64,000 nucleotides of DNA from Mucor racemosus (Eukaryota > Mucoromycota > Mucoromycetes > Mucorales > Mucoraceae). Under the pieces are notes generated by a model. That model worked only from the letters and a program-made list of their open reading frames with translations, made no database searches and was not told where the DNA came from. This document shows, in pieces, positions 1 through 11,518 of this stretch; within the stretch, counting starts at the first letter, position 1, and each line of letters starts with the position of its first letter. The stretch spans positions 2,666,001 through 2,730,000 of the forward strand of contig JAPEHQ010000001.1 in the NCBI GenBank assembly GCA_027405735.1, read 5' to 3'. Both the position numbers and the translations under genes were made by a program.

Positions 1-46
1 GCTTCTTGTTATGATTTAATACTAACGTGTTTATTCTAAATTTTAG

Positions 47-660
47 CCAATAAATTCTTGGATGATAATACATTTACAAACAAAACTTGGTCAGATGTGA
101 GTGGAATGAAAGTACATGATTTAAATATTATGGAAGCGGAATTCCTTGAAGCTTTGGATTACAATTTGTTTGTACGCGAGCATGATTACACTGTTTGGAA
201 ACATTTATTAGAAGATTGCCGTGAAAGAGCTCAAATGTCTTACTATGATGGACCACAACAACGTCAACAATTAGTTTTGATGACATTACAGACTTTAGGG
301 CTTTATGCTCCTTCAACATCGCCTGTTTCTTCCACAGTTAGTTCACCAACATCGTCATTCCATGATGATTGGGATACTGCGGCTGCAAGATTACAATTGG
401 AAAATTCACATAGACGATACCAACACTTTTTGCAACAAAAGGTTCCTCCGACCCAATTACCTTACGTTATGCAACCACCTGTTGGTTACGGATATAGCGC
501 ATGTGGATACATTAATGATTATCCTATCACCAATTTATCTCAATCCTCATGGGATCCCCTTGCTTACAGTCTTAACCGTTGTCAGGATCTTTCATATTAT
601 TCAGCTAGTTCTCAAAATTTCGCTACTGCAACACCTATTTCTTGGAGAAATTACAACTAA
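47..660 (+). CDS. Pho85-type (PCL/Clg1-like) cyclin, last exon, 5' truncated
   Basis: This is the final exon of a cyclin gene that starts outside the window. Positions 1-46 are the end of an intron, with a branch-like ACTAAC at about 21-26 and acceptor TTTTAG at 41-46. The reading frame opens with NKFLDDNTFTNKTW and continues with a segment ending LDYNLFVREHDY. This pattern is typical of the second half of the cyclin box in fungal PCL/Clg1-type cyclins, which activate the Pho85 (CDK5-like) kinase. The roughly 140 residues after the box are rich in Ser, Gln, Tyr and Pro and look disordered. The stop TAA at 658-660 is followed directly by homopolymer tracts. The cyclin family is supported by the motif; the exact subfamily is an inference. 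Confidence 0.75.
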
Positions 661-1511
661 CCAAATCAACAAAAAAAAAAAAAAAAAAAATTGGATCATC
701 TGCCCACACTTCCCTCCCCCCTTTTTTTTTTCTTTCAAATCCATTGCTACAACAGAAAAGTAATTTATCATATCAATAAGATTGACCCACTTGTTTGATA
801 TGTTGAATCTTTTTTTCATATTACAACCCAACAAATTTTCTTTTTTTTTTCTATTTTTTTTTTTTTTTTTTTTTTTTTTTATCAAATCAACAAAACATTT
901 TTTTTTTCTTTCCTCTTCATTTAATATCTCTCCCCCCCCCCTTTTTTTAATTTTTATATTATCTTTTTTTTTTTTTTTTCTACCCTTTTTTTTATTACAT
1001 CTTACCTTTATTTTTTAACCAAATTGCTACAATTATTCCACTGTATTTTTTAATCCAAAAAAATTATAAAACGGTCAAAAAAATGAACAAAAAAAAATCA
1101 GTACAAAAAACCGGAAAAAAAAAAAAAGAACAAAAGAAAAGAATGTCTTTTTTCTTTACAAATGTATTAAATATACAATACTTAGGGAACTCAAATGCAA
1201 TATATGGATTCAAACAAGGACATGTCAATTTTTTTTATAGAAAAAAGGTAAAGTACTTGAATGATTTATCCAGTTATATTGATTGCTAGTTCTGTTTTAT
1301 CTTCTGTTTTCTTTTTCTTTTTTTCCTCTTCTCTTGGTTTTACAAGTCAAAATGTTGGTTGGTTTCTCATTTTTTAGGTTATTCCTGAAATGCTTGTGTT
1401 TATAATTTTAGATCAGTGCACACTATGTACACTAATCATTAGACCAAAAACTGAAAAAAAATTGGTTTAAAAATAAATAGTATTAGGCTCAAAAGTTGTA
1501 AAAAACTTGGC
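661..1511. other. Intergenic, homopolymer-rich
   Basis: Long A and T runs, for example T tracts near 840-900 and 961-980 and A runs near 670-690 and 1080-1130, with C runs at about 710-720 and 930-942. Short ORFs here are translations of homopolymers. It probably holds the 3' UTR of the cyclin gene; no gene is seen. Confidence 0.7.
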
Positions 1512-2610
1512 TCAAATAAAATCTGAAAATTCACTCATCTTTATTTGAGTCAAGGTTTTTTTTACAAGCTTTTGTCTGAAGATACTTTTGAAAATACACT
1601 TCAAGTTCTTTGCAATCTTTAATCGCTCTTTGAGAAAGTAATTGTAATCTTCTTTCTGTATAGGGCCTGACACTTCTAACGAAAAGAATTTCGAGTCAAA
1701 TCCTTTAGAAGCTATAATGGCACTAATAGATGATCCTACTGCCCTATTCTGATCGTCGTTCTTTGCCTTCTTCTTCGGATGCTGCCAACTTCGGTTCACC
1801 CCATTTTAACTTTCAGGCGTCTTTCTTCAAGTCGCATGCAGTAGTCAGGATCCTGCTGAAGTATTTGATGATAAAGGTATATTCGTCTTCATCTGCTAGA
1901 TCATCTTTCACTCGGTGTCTTTGCAACTTGATGAGGTGGAGGCATTTTTTCTTCAGCTTGTAACAAGCATCTTCTTTCCTAAGTTGGCTTTTAGCTTCTT
2001 CTTTCTTTTCGACTCTGCCCCACTTGCACCAAACAGTGTATCTTTCGAAAATTGATAAGCAGTATCCTGAACGTTTATATCTTTGCTAGGTTGCGTTGTT
2101 TTTTTTTATTATTATTAGACTGGCTATCCACTTTGTGTAGCTGTCCTCAAGAAGAAACTTTGTCTCGTTTTCATCAACCTTACTAATGAAGTCTAAGATT
2201 CCGTAATATAAAGAGTCTTGATCTCGAATACTGCTGGTTTTTTTCAGCTTCTTTCTTTCATGATTAAACTTAATGCGGAATCTGTTGAGTTCACAGCCGA
2301 AGGAGATATCAGAATCCTTACTGTTGAAGAAATTATCGATCTAATATATCAAATGATTAATGTTGTCATCAGTCGATAAGAATTTAAGGTACTTGCCTCA
2401 TCTGCAGGACGCAATCTATCGTTTAATCTGGATAGCAACGACTCATCCACTACAGCATCTGCTTGATTGCCGAATATGTTCTATTTATGTAATTACTACT
2501 TTTCTAACGAGCTTAATGAGTCGCAAATGAAACGTTGGTAGAATTCGTCTAAAATATTTGTCCAAAACTTCCTTAACCTAAGAGCATTCAAATTTGGAAT
2601 GGTTTCATAG
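1512..2610 (-). pseudogene. Decayed ORF of an unnamed, probably repetitive fungal family
   Basis: Minus-strand reading gives a chain of coding-like blocks in different frames broken by stops and indels. From the 5' side these are: a block ending SLSSLEK near 2500, DAVVDESLLSRLNDRLRPAD (2400-2460), a block with SFGCELNRFRIKFNHERKK (2240-2340), YGILDFISKVDENETKFLLED (split over 2130-2220), FGASGAESKRKKKLKANL near 2000, DEDEYTFIIKYFSRIL near 1850-1890, and a C-terminal block with FFSLEVSGP, DYNYFLKERLKIAKNLK and IFRQK (1540-1690). The last block resembles ORFs I recall as expanded in Mucorales genomes with no assigned function. Shifts occur at the A-tract near 2100 and near 1980, and stops at about 1812 and 2341. 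No function is assigned. Confidence 0.55.
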
Positions 2611-2757
2611 GGTATTCGTGTGATAATAGCTGTAGTTTTTTTGCTTATTATTTATGTTAAATCTCATTTATAAATACTTTTAATAATAAAGACCCTATGT
2701 TCTCCATGATATAATCACTTGTAATCTTTATTTTATTGTACTGAAAATAATTGTTAT

Positions 2758-2996
2758 TTACATATAATTCTCAATATCTTCCCTCTCCTGAAAAAAAAAC
2801 GATGCTTTGGCTTTATTGGAGCCGGATTGCTTATCAAGGAACTCTTGAACTACATCCATCTTTGATCTGGTGATAGAAGAGATTACTACGTAAAAGGAAG
2901 AGGTTTTTGGTCGGAACATGAATTGAGGGACGCCCTTTTCGGACAGTGTCCGGCGGTAATTTTTATTGGCGACCTGCTGCGGCGCTCTTATTTTAT

Positions 2997-3034
<38 letters not shown>

Positions 3035-3084
3035 TGCGTGCTGAGGAACTTGTAGCTATGTACTGCATCTTCTTTGCGAGACAA
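2758..3084 (-). pseudogene. Possible gene remnant interrupted by a poly-A tract
   Basis: A 108-codon minus-strand frame. Its centre is interrupted by a run of about 33 A on the plus strand (3000-3032), which translates as poly-Phe. Downstream of the tract the frame looks like protein-coding sequence (blocks YRRTLSEKGVPQFMF and KMDVVQEFLDKQSGS). It could be two exons joined by a T-rich intron or a fragment of a transposon polyprotein. I do not recognise the family and cannot tell whether it is expressed. Confidence 0.25.
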
Positions 3085-4207
3085 ATACTGTATGTTGGTT
3101 AACGATTACTGATAAGGGGGAGGAGTCAAATAGGGAAAGAAAAGGGGGGATAAACAGAAAAACGGTTTGTTGATTGGGGTAATTTTTTTATTTTGTGCGT
3201 GGTAGTTTTCTTGATAATACATGTTGAAAATTGAAAACAAAAAATAGTACTATAGAATTGACATATCCAAGGATTATTTCCATAACCTTATTTTATTCTA
3301 GTATTTTGAAAAGTGCCTGAAAATTTTCTTTAAAAAGTCGAAGAGTTGACTCTGGAAAAAATAAATAGTCTAATGCAATCACCATAATAACACTAAAGAG
3401 AGGCTAATTTACGTTTTCCAATGGCCATCATGATAGAATTCTTGATTTTAATGTACCTGACTTGAAAGTTTCGTATTCCCTAATCATCAAATAAAGAAAA
3501 TATCATTACAAGTACACCAGTCATTGATGTGAATGAGTGAAAAAGGTCACCCCTGCTGTAGTAATGTAAAACAATTAGACTATTCTGGCCCTGATAATGA
3601 TAGCGAATAGATGACTTTGACGTCAGTTGGAAAACGAGCAAACATATGAACCAACTGCAATCTTCAAAGATTTTTCCATATGTTTGCTCATGATCTAAGA
3701 AGAGAATATACTGAAACTGTTTCATGATATGTCAAGTTCATGGATTCAGTTTTTGTTCAAAAAACTGCATATGAAAGTTTAAAAACTTGTGAGGTTACAA
3801 CCTCTAAAATTGATCTTTTTAGTGCTATTTTTGTAATAATTGACACTTTCCTACAGCGACAGGTCAGTAGTATATACTAAATATATTGCAAATATCATTT
3901 ACAATATAAATACTTATATTTTTACATCAACGTGCTAGACTTGAGTCGAATTTTGGTACTTCTGTACTAAATATAATATTCTTGTCTGTGTAAAAGACCA
4001 AAAAGGGTTATTTTGAGCAAATGTTACAGTACATGTGTTGTTACACGGTTTTCCAGGAGAGGACGATGAGGAGATTCAAAAGAACCTTGGAAATAAGAAA
4101 GCAATTAAGGATGTTATTTCCATCTCCAGTTCTAGCTCCCTTTCCTCTCTTTCCCCACTCCTTTTTTTTTCCTTTTTCCTTCTTTTATATACATAGATCG
4201 AGAAATC
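3085..4207. other. Intergenic, promoter side of the next gene
   Basis: Mostly AT-rich. An 81-codon minus-strand frame at 3480-3725 has mixed composition and might be a remnant, but it has no recognisable domain. The last 70 bases before 4208 are a CT-rich tract (about 4120-4190) like those upstream of other genes here, probably a core promoter or 5' UTR. Confidence 0.5.
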
Positions 4208-5197
4208 ATGAAGATTTACACCAATTTTTTATGTCTAATATGGACAGTATCATTTGTTTTGGCCACTTCATCTGCTTCATTTGTAGATCTTTCCAATACA
4301 TTTCTTTTACAAACCAATAACAATAATATACAAAATGATGATGTGGATATGAATAGGTTCACTCAACTTTTATCAAATCATCTGCTATTTGATCATTTTG
4401 ATAAAGCGTACCTTCAACTTTCAAAAAAAATTTCGTTTCAATTTAGAGATGCTATACAAGTCAAGGTTAAAAAGATAAAATCAAAAAAATCTAGTAAAAG
4501 CAGCAGTATTAGAAGCTCCTCTATCTCAACGGCAGCAGCAGCAGTTATAGTTCCACCACCAGTAGATGTGCAAATTTTGAAGAGACAATTAAAGGGAGCT
4601 GTTGGTTGTAAGTTTTTTCTCGCATATATTGCACAGATTTAGATGCTCAATTTTGGATTTTTATTTTTAGCATTTGTCGAGGATAAGCTGCCAGCAATTT
4701 TAACCAATAGATACAATACCACAAGTTTACAAAATCAATTAGACGATTTACTATATCAATACTGCCCTAGTATCAATAAAAATCAACAACGAACTATATC
4801 ACACCAATGTCTATCAGATAACCGAGAATTATTTTTACAGGACATTTATTCGTATACAACTTATGAACTACAATCAACCTTATTAAAAGTAAATGAATTT
4901 GATTTACCGAGATTATTTGAAAAGACAAGGGCACAGATCTCGGGAATCTTAATTCATTTCAACCAGCATACATTAGATAAAAACCATCATCGATTAGAAC
5001 TCAAAATCAAGGCATCAAAAGAATCTACAGTGGCTATAGATGATACATCAATATCATTACCACCTAGTTATTATAATAATAACAAATTCCGTAATTGGAT
5101 CACACCTGAAATGGTTTTAGATTTCATTACAACTGTAACTCATTCAGATAATGAAGAAGAGAATACCATTCAACATTTTATAGATTTATCAATGTAA
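4208..5197 (+). CDS. Orphan protein with predicted signal peptide, two exons
   Basis: Exons 4208-4607 and 4671-5197 are joined by a 63 nt GTAAGT...TTTTAG intron; the split codon restores one frame and gives 308 residues. The N-terminus (M-K-I-Y followed by a hydrophobic stretch ending VLATSSASF) looks like a cleavable signal peptide, so the product is probably secreted or in the secretory pathway. A low-complexity Lys/Ser then Ala stretch lies around residues 85-118. The C-terminal half is helical in character with two Cys (in QYCPS and HQCLS) and an acidic tail. No known domain is recognised. The start is chosen because it gives the signal peptide and lies right behind a CT-rich tract. It is convergent with the PPR gene, with 99 nt between the stop codons. 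Confidence 0.7.
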
Positions 5198-5296
5198 AAA
5201 AAAAATAAAAAGGAAATAAAATCCCCCTTTTGCTTATTTATTATAATTATTACTATTTTACAATACAGTACACTTTTTATACTAGTCTAAATGCTG

Positions 5297-7696
5297 TTAA
5301 TTTTCATTATTATTTGGTGATAATTTTGATTCTATGAGTCTCAATTTTCGTAAAACGGTAGGATTGAGTGGAATATTATTAAGAACCATATCTTGCTTTA
5401 TAATTTCTTTTGCCAAGTGAGGTTTACCAAGTTTAAGTAAACCATCTACAAGTTTGGTATACGTTTCTACATCTGCTTTACATCCTGTGTCTTCTTCCAT
5501 TTTAGAAATATATCTGCGTGCTTTCTGTAATCTGCCCTTTCTAGCCATGATGGAGATTAGTTTTTCATAGACTTCTTTTTCAGGTTTCATTCCACGAGAT
5601 CGCATAGATTTAAATAATTTCTCGGCTATGCTGGAGTTCTTTGTATCTACAGTTGCTGCATCCAATAAAATCTTGAATGTCAAGCCATTTACTTCAATAG
5701 GTTGATTTTCTTGACCAGGAAATAGTTCACCACGATTATTTCTAAATAATAAACCAGTTATAAATTGTATATTGTTTTTCGAGAGTAAACTGGTTATCGC
5801 GATGTTATTGAGGAAAACTTGATCTGCTCGAGATGCAGAAGGCGAGTTGAGTAATTTGCTGTACAGACTCTTCCTCATGGTGCTTGTTGAATCATAAAAA
5901 TTAAGCATCGTACGCATTGTTGATAGGTCTGGTGTGACATTAACGAGTTTCATGTGAGTGAGAATATCCAGAATTTTATCATAAGCAGCAGCTTTATCTT
6001 CCATCACCGTTGCACGCATAAGTAAATTGAAATCAACAACATCTGGACCATTTGTATGAGAAGCAACAGTTTTAAACGTTGATTTAGCAGATTGCACATC
6101 ACCTCTAATAAGATAACAAGCAATCAAAGAAGACAGACCCACATGAGTAAGAGATAAATCAAGTTGCTTGTTCAATTGAAAAGCCCTTTCAAATAAATCG
6201 ACTTGTCCTGTTTGGGCGGACAGACTGAATAAAGCTCTCAATGCTGTTTTAGCCAAATTAGGCTTGAGTTCAGGCACCAGTTTTTCAACTTCAAAGGAAA
6301 CAATTTGAGCTGCATCATATTGCTTGGAGCGTATTAAGCAACGTAGGACATGTACCCTTGTTTCGGCTTGGATAAATTCAGGGTATAAGTCTTTACATCT
6401 TTTATAGAGTCTCATTGTATCCACATGGTATCTTAATTTCGCCGCCTGTGTCAGTAATGCCTGCATAGTTTGTAAAGGAACAATAAAATTGCCCATTTCC
6501 ATCCGTTCCCAAACACTAACTGCATGTGTGATATCCTTTTGCGATAAATACCATTCTATTAACTTTTTGGAACAAAGTTGAGCTCCTGTCGTATCTTGCA
6601 TATAAAGTGTATCTGATAAAAGTTGCTCCGCTGTATGTAATTGTCCAGTATGTATACTTTTATTCAATAAGTTCTTCACAACCGAGATGGTGCCCATACC
6701 GAAATATCGCTTTCGTGCATAAATAAGTCGCATATCATTCAATCGCCATTGCTCCATACAATCCATAGCAAACACATTCAGGGCTTCGTCTAGTAATTGT
6801 CGATCATCTACAACACATCTGGTAACCAATTGTGCTAAATCTTGACCAGGGTGATTTCTCTTTAAATACTGCGCTGCGGCATCCAACTGATCTGTTGCAA
6901 TCATACACATAATGACAGAATTCACTACATCCCTAGAAGGTGATAACCCCAATTTTTGAATATGGTCCAACCAAAAATCAATTCTAGCTTGTTGTTTGTT
7001 CTTTGATAATACTCGCATAACAGATTCATAGGTCACCATACCTACTTTTTTCCATTTTCTTGTCGCTTCAATCAATAAATCTTCTGCCCTTTGTGTGTAG
7101 TTCAATTCTGTAGCAAAGTAAATCATCTTTTCCGCATCTTCTAATCTAAATTGTGCATTTTTAAACTTTTTACGTTTAAGATCTTGCAATATATGAAATG
7201 CTTCAAAAGTAGGTTCATTCGTAGATGGATCATCCGGATTAGAAATAAATCGAGCAACAAGATGATCAATATCTGTCTGTGTTAATTGCGAAAATTGCTG
7301 TGGTTTCCTCTTTAGCAATTGATAGATTTTTAATAATTGTCTTCTAGATTCTCGTCGATTGATGGTTTTTCTAACCAGAGGTGAATATGTTGAAATGCTG
7401 GGGTCAGAATTTTTTGCAGACGTCGAGGTTTCATGGTATAACTCATTTCGAAAGCTCTCTAATAATTTTTGATTATCCAGAGCAACAGGGGTAGTATTAC
7501 GTAGTGGTTTATGTGTTTTGACAATAGGTTTTGGTATGTTGGAAGAAGAAGGTGCCGGTACAACTGTTGTATTATTTCGCCGTATATGATGAGTCAATAC
7601 TGGGGTCCTTCTCGAGAGACAACTATGGCATACTTGTGCAAATAACCTCTGTGACTTCCAGCCTTCTCTAGGTGATATAATAGACTGGAATGACAT
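5297..7696 (-). CDS. Mitochondrial pentatricopeptide-repeat (PPR) protein
   Basis: A single uninterrupted 799-residue frame. The first 60 residues are rich in Arg, Ser, Thr and Gln with almost no acidic residues (e.g. RRTPVLTHHIRRNN), consistent with a mitochondrial targeting presequence. The body is made of degenerate helix-turn-helix repeats of about 35 residues. The clearest are near the C-terminus: a unit around VYEKLISIMARKGRLQKARR followed by one around TYTKLVDGLLKLGKPHLAK, and an earlier one around VTYESVMRVLSKNKQQ. PPR proteins bind organellar RNA and act in mitochondrial RNA stability, processing or translation. No catalytic domain is visible. It is intronless, unlike most genes here. 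The specific RNA target cannot be inferred. A pyrimidine-rich strand precedes the start. Confidence 0.85.
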   Translation of the reverse strand: MSFQSIISPREGWKSQRLFAQVCHSCLSRRTPVLTHHIRRNNTTVVPAPSSSNIPKPIVKTHKPLRNTTPVALDNQKLLESFRNELYHETSTSAKNSDPSISTYSPLVRKTINRRESRRQLLKIYQLLKRKPQQFSQLTQTDIDHLVARFISNPDDPSTNEPTFEAFHILQDLKRKKFKNAQFRLEDAEKMIYFATELNYTQRAEDLLIEATRKWKKVGMVTYESVMRVLSKNKQQARIDFWLDHIQKLGLSPSRDVVNSVIMCMIATDQLDAAAQYLKRNHPGQDLAQLVTRCVVDDRQLLDEALNVFAMDCMEQWRLNDMRLIYARKRYFGMGTISVVKNLLNKSIHTGQLHTAEQLLSDTLYMQDTTGAQLCSKKLIEWYLSQKDITHAVSVWERMEMGNFIVPLQTMQALLTQAAKLRYHVDTMRLYKRCKDLYPEFIQAETRVHVLRCLIRSKQYDAAQIVSFEVEKLVPELKPNLAKTALRALFSLSAQTGQVDLFERAFQLNKQLDLSLTHVGLSSLIACYLIRGDVQSAKSTFKTVASHTNGPDVVDFNLLMRATVMEDKAAAYDKILDILTHMKLVNVTPDLSTMRTMLNFYDSTSTMRKSLYSKLLNSPSASRADQVFLNNIAITSLLSKNNIQFITGLLFRNNRGELFPGQENQPIEVNGLTFKILLDAATVDTKNSSIAEKLFKSMRSRGMKPEKEVYEKLISIMARKGRLQKARRYISKMEEDTGCKADVETYTKLVDGLLKLGKPHLAKEIIKQDMVLNNIPLNPTVLRKLRLIESKLSPNNNEN

Positions 7697-8628
7697 TTAC
7701 TCTTTTTCTTTATATAAAAAAAAGAGGAAAAATTGTATATGTAGCTTATTTTTCGTCTTGACTGGTAATGAACTTGTCAAAAAAAGAAAGCCCCCCCAGA
7801 GGCTGTCGTTTAGGCAGGGCCATATATTGTAAAAAAATTCCTTCTTCTTTTGGCGGCTATCTAAATAACAAATTTACCAATAACCGATGACATCAATCTC
7901 TTGGGTTCAATCTACAGCTACACTTCATCAAGAACAGCCAGTTTGAAAGCTCATTGTATTTTACTACCCATTGAAATCGCATGAAGGAGTAAAAAATCCC
8001 GGAATATTTGCCATATCTATCTTCCATAAATGGCTTGTCTCATATAGTCCACCAAAATATATTCATAACCTTATATTAACATGGAAGAACGTTTTTTTTT
8101 TTTTTTGCTGATGAAAAAAAGCGATTTGAACTAATTATACATGCATGCGCTTGGTGATATTTGAACAATCTTTAGCCATCTGTTAAGATGCTTTTGTTCT
8201 CTAAAATAAACAATTGTGGTTATCTACATGATGCATATTTAGGAAAAGAGTGAATATTACAAGGAACTTGATACTACATTCAAATCATAAAAAAAAAAAA
8301 AAAAAAAAAGAACGTTTAAGCTCATTTTCATCACATTTTGTCCCTCTGCTTAATGCAGTAAATTTCTTAAGAAATAGTTGTTGATCCAAACCCCTCCCCC
8401 AAACAAATCCCTCTCCCCCAGACAAATTCTCCTCCCCCCGCAGTGCAGCGATCGAACTTTTTCATGTTGTGAAATGCCAAATCAAATAAACTGATAACGG
8501 GTTTTCCACATTCAAGTAACAAATAGTATAGTAGCATAGTATAGGCAATTAAATGCTTTTGTCATAGTTTTCAATCTTCAGGCTCGGAGCGTGCCCGCTT
8601 TTCTATACCCAACTCCATACTCAGTGAC
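7697..8628. other. Intergenic
   Basis: AT-rich with a T run near 8093-8106, an A run near 8288-8308 and C-rich runs near 8390-8440. No ORF of note. It holds the upstream region of the PPR gene and borders element E1. Confidence 0.6.
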
Positions 8629-8951
8629 TTTTAGACTATACCTTGGACGCTGTAAATTATATATTAAACGGTCGCATTATGCTATCTGTTCCTGAATTTA
8701 TTTTATATCTCATGAAAGACTCAAAAACAGGTAAAATTCACTGCTTTTTCCCTAAAAAACTGGGTCTCACTTTTCATCCCTGTTGAGCTTTTTTTTTCTA
8801 CTAAATAACACCAAGGAAAAATAATATGCAGACGTATCTGAGATGTTCAGCTCTAATCTAAAAATAAGTATCCGGAAATATCCTATTTTTTGCAGTTGAT
8901 ATTAATTTTTCAGTGCTAATGTTTCAGATTTTTACGCGCATTTCACTACCA
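8629..8951 (+). repeat. R1 terminal repeat, copy A (truncated)
   Basis: About 320 bp matching, in inverse orientation, 16300-16610. It also matches 38243-38530 directly and the 56860-57149 end of copy D inversely. It stops abruptly at about 8951, where the R2 arm begins, whereas the other R1 copies continue for several hundred more bases. Confidence 0.8.
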
Positions 8952-8955
8952 AGTA

Positions 8956-10240
8956 CCAATTATCAAAGGTACACCATAATTATTACTCATTAGCTTGTTA
9001 TTAATAATTGATTTTACTAATAAATCAATTTTTATAGGTCAAAAGTAAGTTTGTTCTGGTAAAGCATTGAATAAATTGACTTGGGACAAAGAGGGTAAAA
9101 AGATGGCAACAGGTCCCAGTGATGGCCATGTTTATGTTTATGTTTATGTTTATGATGTTGGAGGGGTAAGACTAAAACCTAATGTAAATCACCTCTAGCG
9201 CATTAATTATCAAGTAAGACTATATTATCATCAAATAAACTACCACACAATATTAACATGTATAAATATTTACAGTAATAAGTCTGAATCAAGTGGATAC
9301 AGCATCATTAATCCTTGAAAAAGTTCTCAAGTATTATAAAATCTCTTATTTTTAAGACTTACAAGGCTTATAAGCGGAATATTAATTAGAAAATTATTTT
9401 TGTCCAGATCATCAATTTTGACATTTTTTAATTTTTTTTTTCTGATTTTGCAAACCTAGAGTTAATTATACTACCAATTATAAAAACAAAAAGTATGCAC
9501 ATATACAGAATTTAACGCTCTATTTGCTCAATAAAAAATAATAAACATTTTTATTGCAAAATATTACATGAAAATCCTTTAATCAAAAAACCGTTTTTGG
9601 GCCAAAAATGCAAAGTTTCATTACTTAACATTTAATTTCAAGCTTTCATAAAGTATGTATTAGTTATGGCTACAAGTTTCTCTCACAATGTAGTATATTT
9701 TAACGTTGATTTTGGTATCAAAATTTGATTTTTCTGTTTTTTGATGAAAATCATGAGTGTTGGTAAGGATAAAATGAGTCCCGAAATGTCCGCAACAAAG
9801 TCTGAATTTTCAGACCGCACATGGTTAAGTATAAGAAAAGTTTAAAAAAACCCGCTTTTTTATTTAAAACTTCGATATATACCATAGTATGAGAGACTTA
9901 TTAGCCGTTCAATCTTGCTATGCTCAATTACGGCGTCGCTCTAGTGGCTCGCTTTTGCAATTTTTTAATGAATGTATGATATTACAGACGGTTTTTTTCT
10001 GGTAGAAAAATGCATGTTTCTATGATAACAAATATTGCCTATTTTTTGCTTAGTTTATGGTTCATATGCTGTAATGCTGCTTTTACATTGACTGAAATGT
10101 GCAATTTAGCAGGGTTTTAATTGCGCTAAATAATGTAAAGCCTTGAAAATCTTTTTCTACATGTGTTGTTTCTCTCTTTTTGTTTTCATATTCCATGAAT
10201 ATATTCACCGTTTGATAAGGCATATCAGACTATCAAGCTG
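8956..10240 (+). repeat. R2 arm, left copy of long inverted repeat in E1
   Basis: Near-perfect reverse complement of 12190-13476; the match starts exactly at CCAATTATCAAAGG (8956) against ...AATTGG (ending 13476). By eye only a few mismatches and a 3 nt indel at the inner end are seen. It carries a captured gene fragment at 9052-9165. A more diverged third copy lies at about 40600-41976 in E2. Confidence 0.9.
9052..9165 (+). pseudogene. Captured exon fragment of a cytoplasmic dynein intermediate chain
   Basis: Translating from about 9052 gives CSGKALNKLTWDKEGKK, then MATGPSDGH and four Val-Tyr pairs followed by DVGG. This matches a WD40-repeat segment of cytoplasmic dynein intermediate chains, where the family has a conserved pattern A-L-N-x-[VL]-x-W-x-x-x-G-x-x-x-A-x-G-x-S-x-G-x-[VI]-x-[VI]-Y-D-[VI]-G. 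A GTAAG donor follows at 9166 and a TTTATAG acceptor-like site precedes at 9037, so intron edges were captured too. An in-frame TAA at 9046-9048 and the absence of other dynein exons show it is a non-functional fragment. The repeated Val-Tyr codons form the TTTATG hexamer array. Confidence 0.7.
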
Positions 10241-10756
10241 CTATTCTTTTCTTGTATCTGAATACGCGTTCTACCATAAGGGACTAATGTTTTTAATATA
10301 GGTAGCAGTCGTTATATTAGAGACTGATATTTTTATTTAACCGCATTTTAGGGTTAAATATCATTATTTACTACTGTATTGTTGGACGTATTTCTTGATT
10401 ACCAGATCAAATCGAAGGCAATGGTATTTATATCTACTCAATAAAAAGCTAGAACTAGCTACAAAAACCCCACGAAATGTTTCAGAAAAGTGATAAAATT
10501 TCAAATGGTATAGAAACAAAAAAAAAGAATAATCTAATGTTTTGTCTAATAACCATAGTTTTAATCGTAGCTACTGTATACTTGAAAACAATTTTTTTTA
10601 CAGCTGACAATCGTAAACTAAAATAGTAAGTTTAAAGAAGGTAAATTTATTTAAATTTTATGATTGATAAAGTAACATTTATAACCTTAGATGTGGCTTG
10701 CATATAAATTTAAGCAGTAAGGATTATTTAAGTTTATGCTCGAGCAAAAAACCATT

Positions 10757-11285
10757 TGTCGTATATTTTCAGGATTGATAAATATTACTTAAAAAAGAAT
10801 ACAATTATAAAAGAATGAGTAATTAATCAGTTCTTCAACTGTATAATAAAAACAAGATATCGTTTATTTAGATGTAAAAGTATGGCCTTTTATATTGATT
10901 AGACATTGAGATCCTGAGATGTAATTTAAGGCACTATTGAACTATTGGATCTGTTTGATAGTAATCTATGGATTGAAATGGATCAATCATAATTTAACCG
11001 TTCTTGCAGAGCTTGTGAGTTGTGTTGTTTCAATGCTGTGCTAAATATGCTTGGATGTTGATTTGATAACTACTTGATTGGTTAACTGCTGGGATGAAAT
11101 AATGTGGTGTCATAATTGAGGTCCAAGCGTTCTTGGTAATTACTGGATTAAACTTGGTACGCTAGGAGTTTCTTATATCCGATATCAAGACTTGCACTTC
11201 AATACATGTCGTAGTCAATAGATTGTAAGATGTATTGATACTGTAGAAGGTGATAATGTATGATACTAGTAGGTGGAATACAACA
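10757..11285. mobile_element. Putative 529 bp solo LTR inside the E1 loop
   Basis: Begins TGTCGTATATTTTC and ends GGAATACAACA, i.e. TG...CA termini, and is flanked by the 5 bp direct repeat CCATT (10752-10756 and 11286-11290). The homologous loop in E2 (inverse orientation, around 40000) lacks this segment and reads straight through a single CCATT, giving an empty site. No internal ORF. This is the signature of a solo LTR left by recombination of an LTR retrotransposon. It is not related by eye to the 102 bp LTR at 42-55 kb. Confidence 0.7.
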
Positions 11286-11518
11286 CCATTGTTGCTTCAA
11301 ACAGTATAACTAATAAACATATTTACAAATGATGATAACCGTAAATACATTGACTGTTGCATGTAATGCTCTACATTAACAATGTATTGAATAATTGTAT
11401 TATTGCCTATAATATAATCTATATTAATAAAGGAAAATGTGATTTAAAACCCAATCCAGTAAAAAAATGCAATGGAATTTTGGGAACGGCACGATACTCA
11501 TACTGTATATAAAACAAT

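Noticed and set aside
782..1289. Poly-Phe and poly-Lys ORFs
   Set aside because: They are translations of T and A homopolymers after the cyclin gene.
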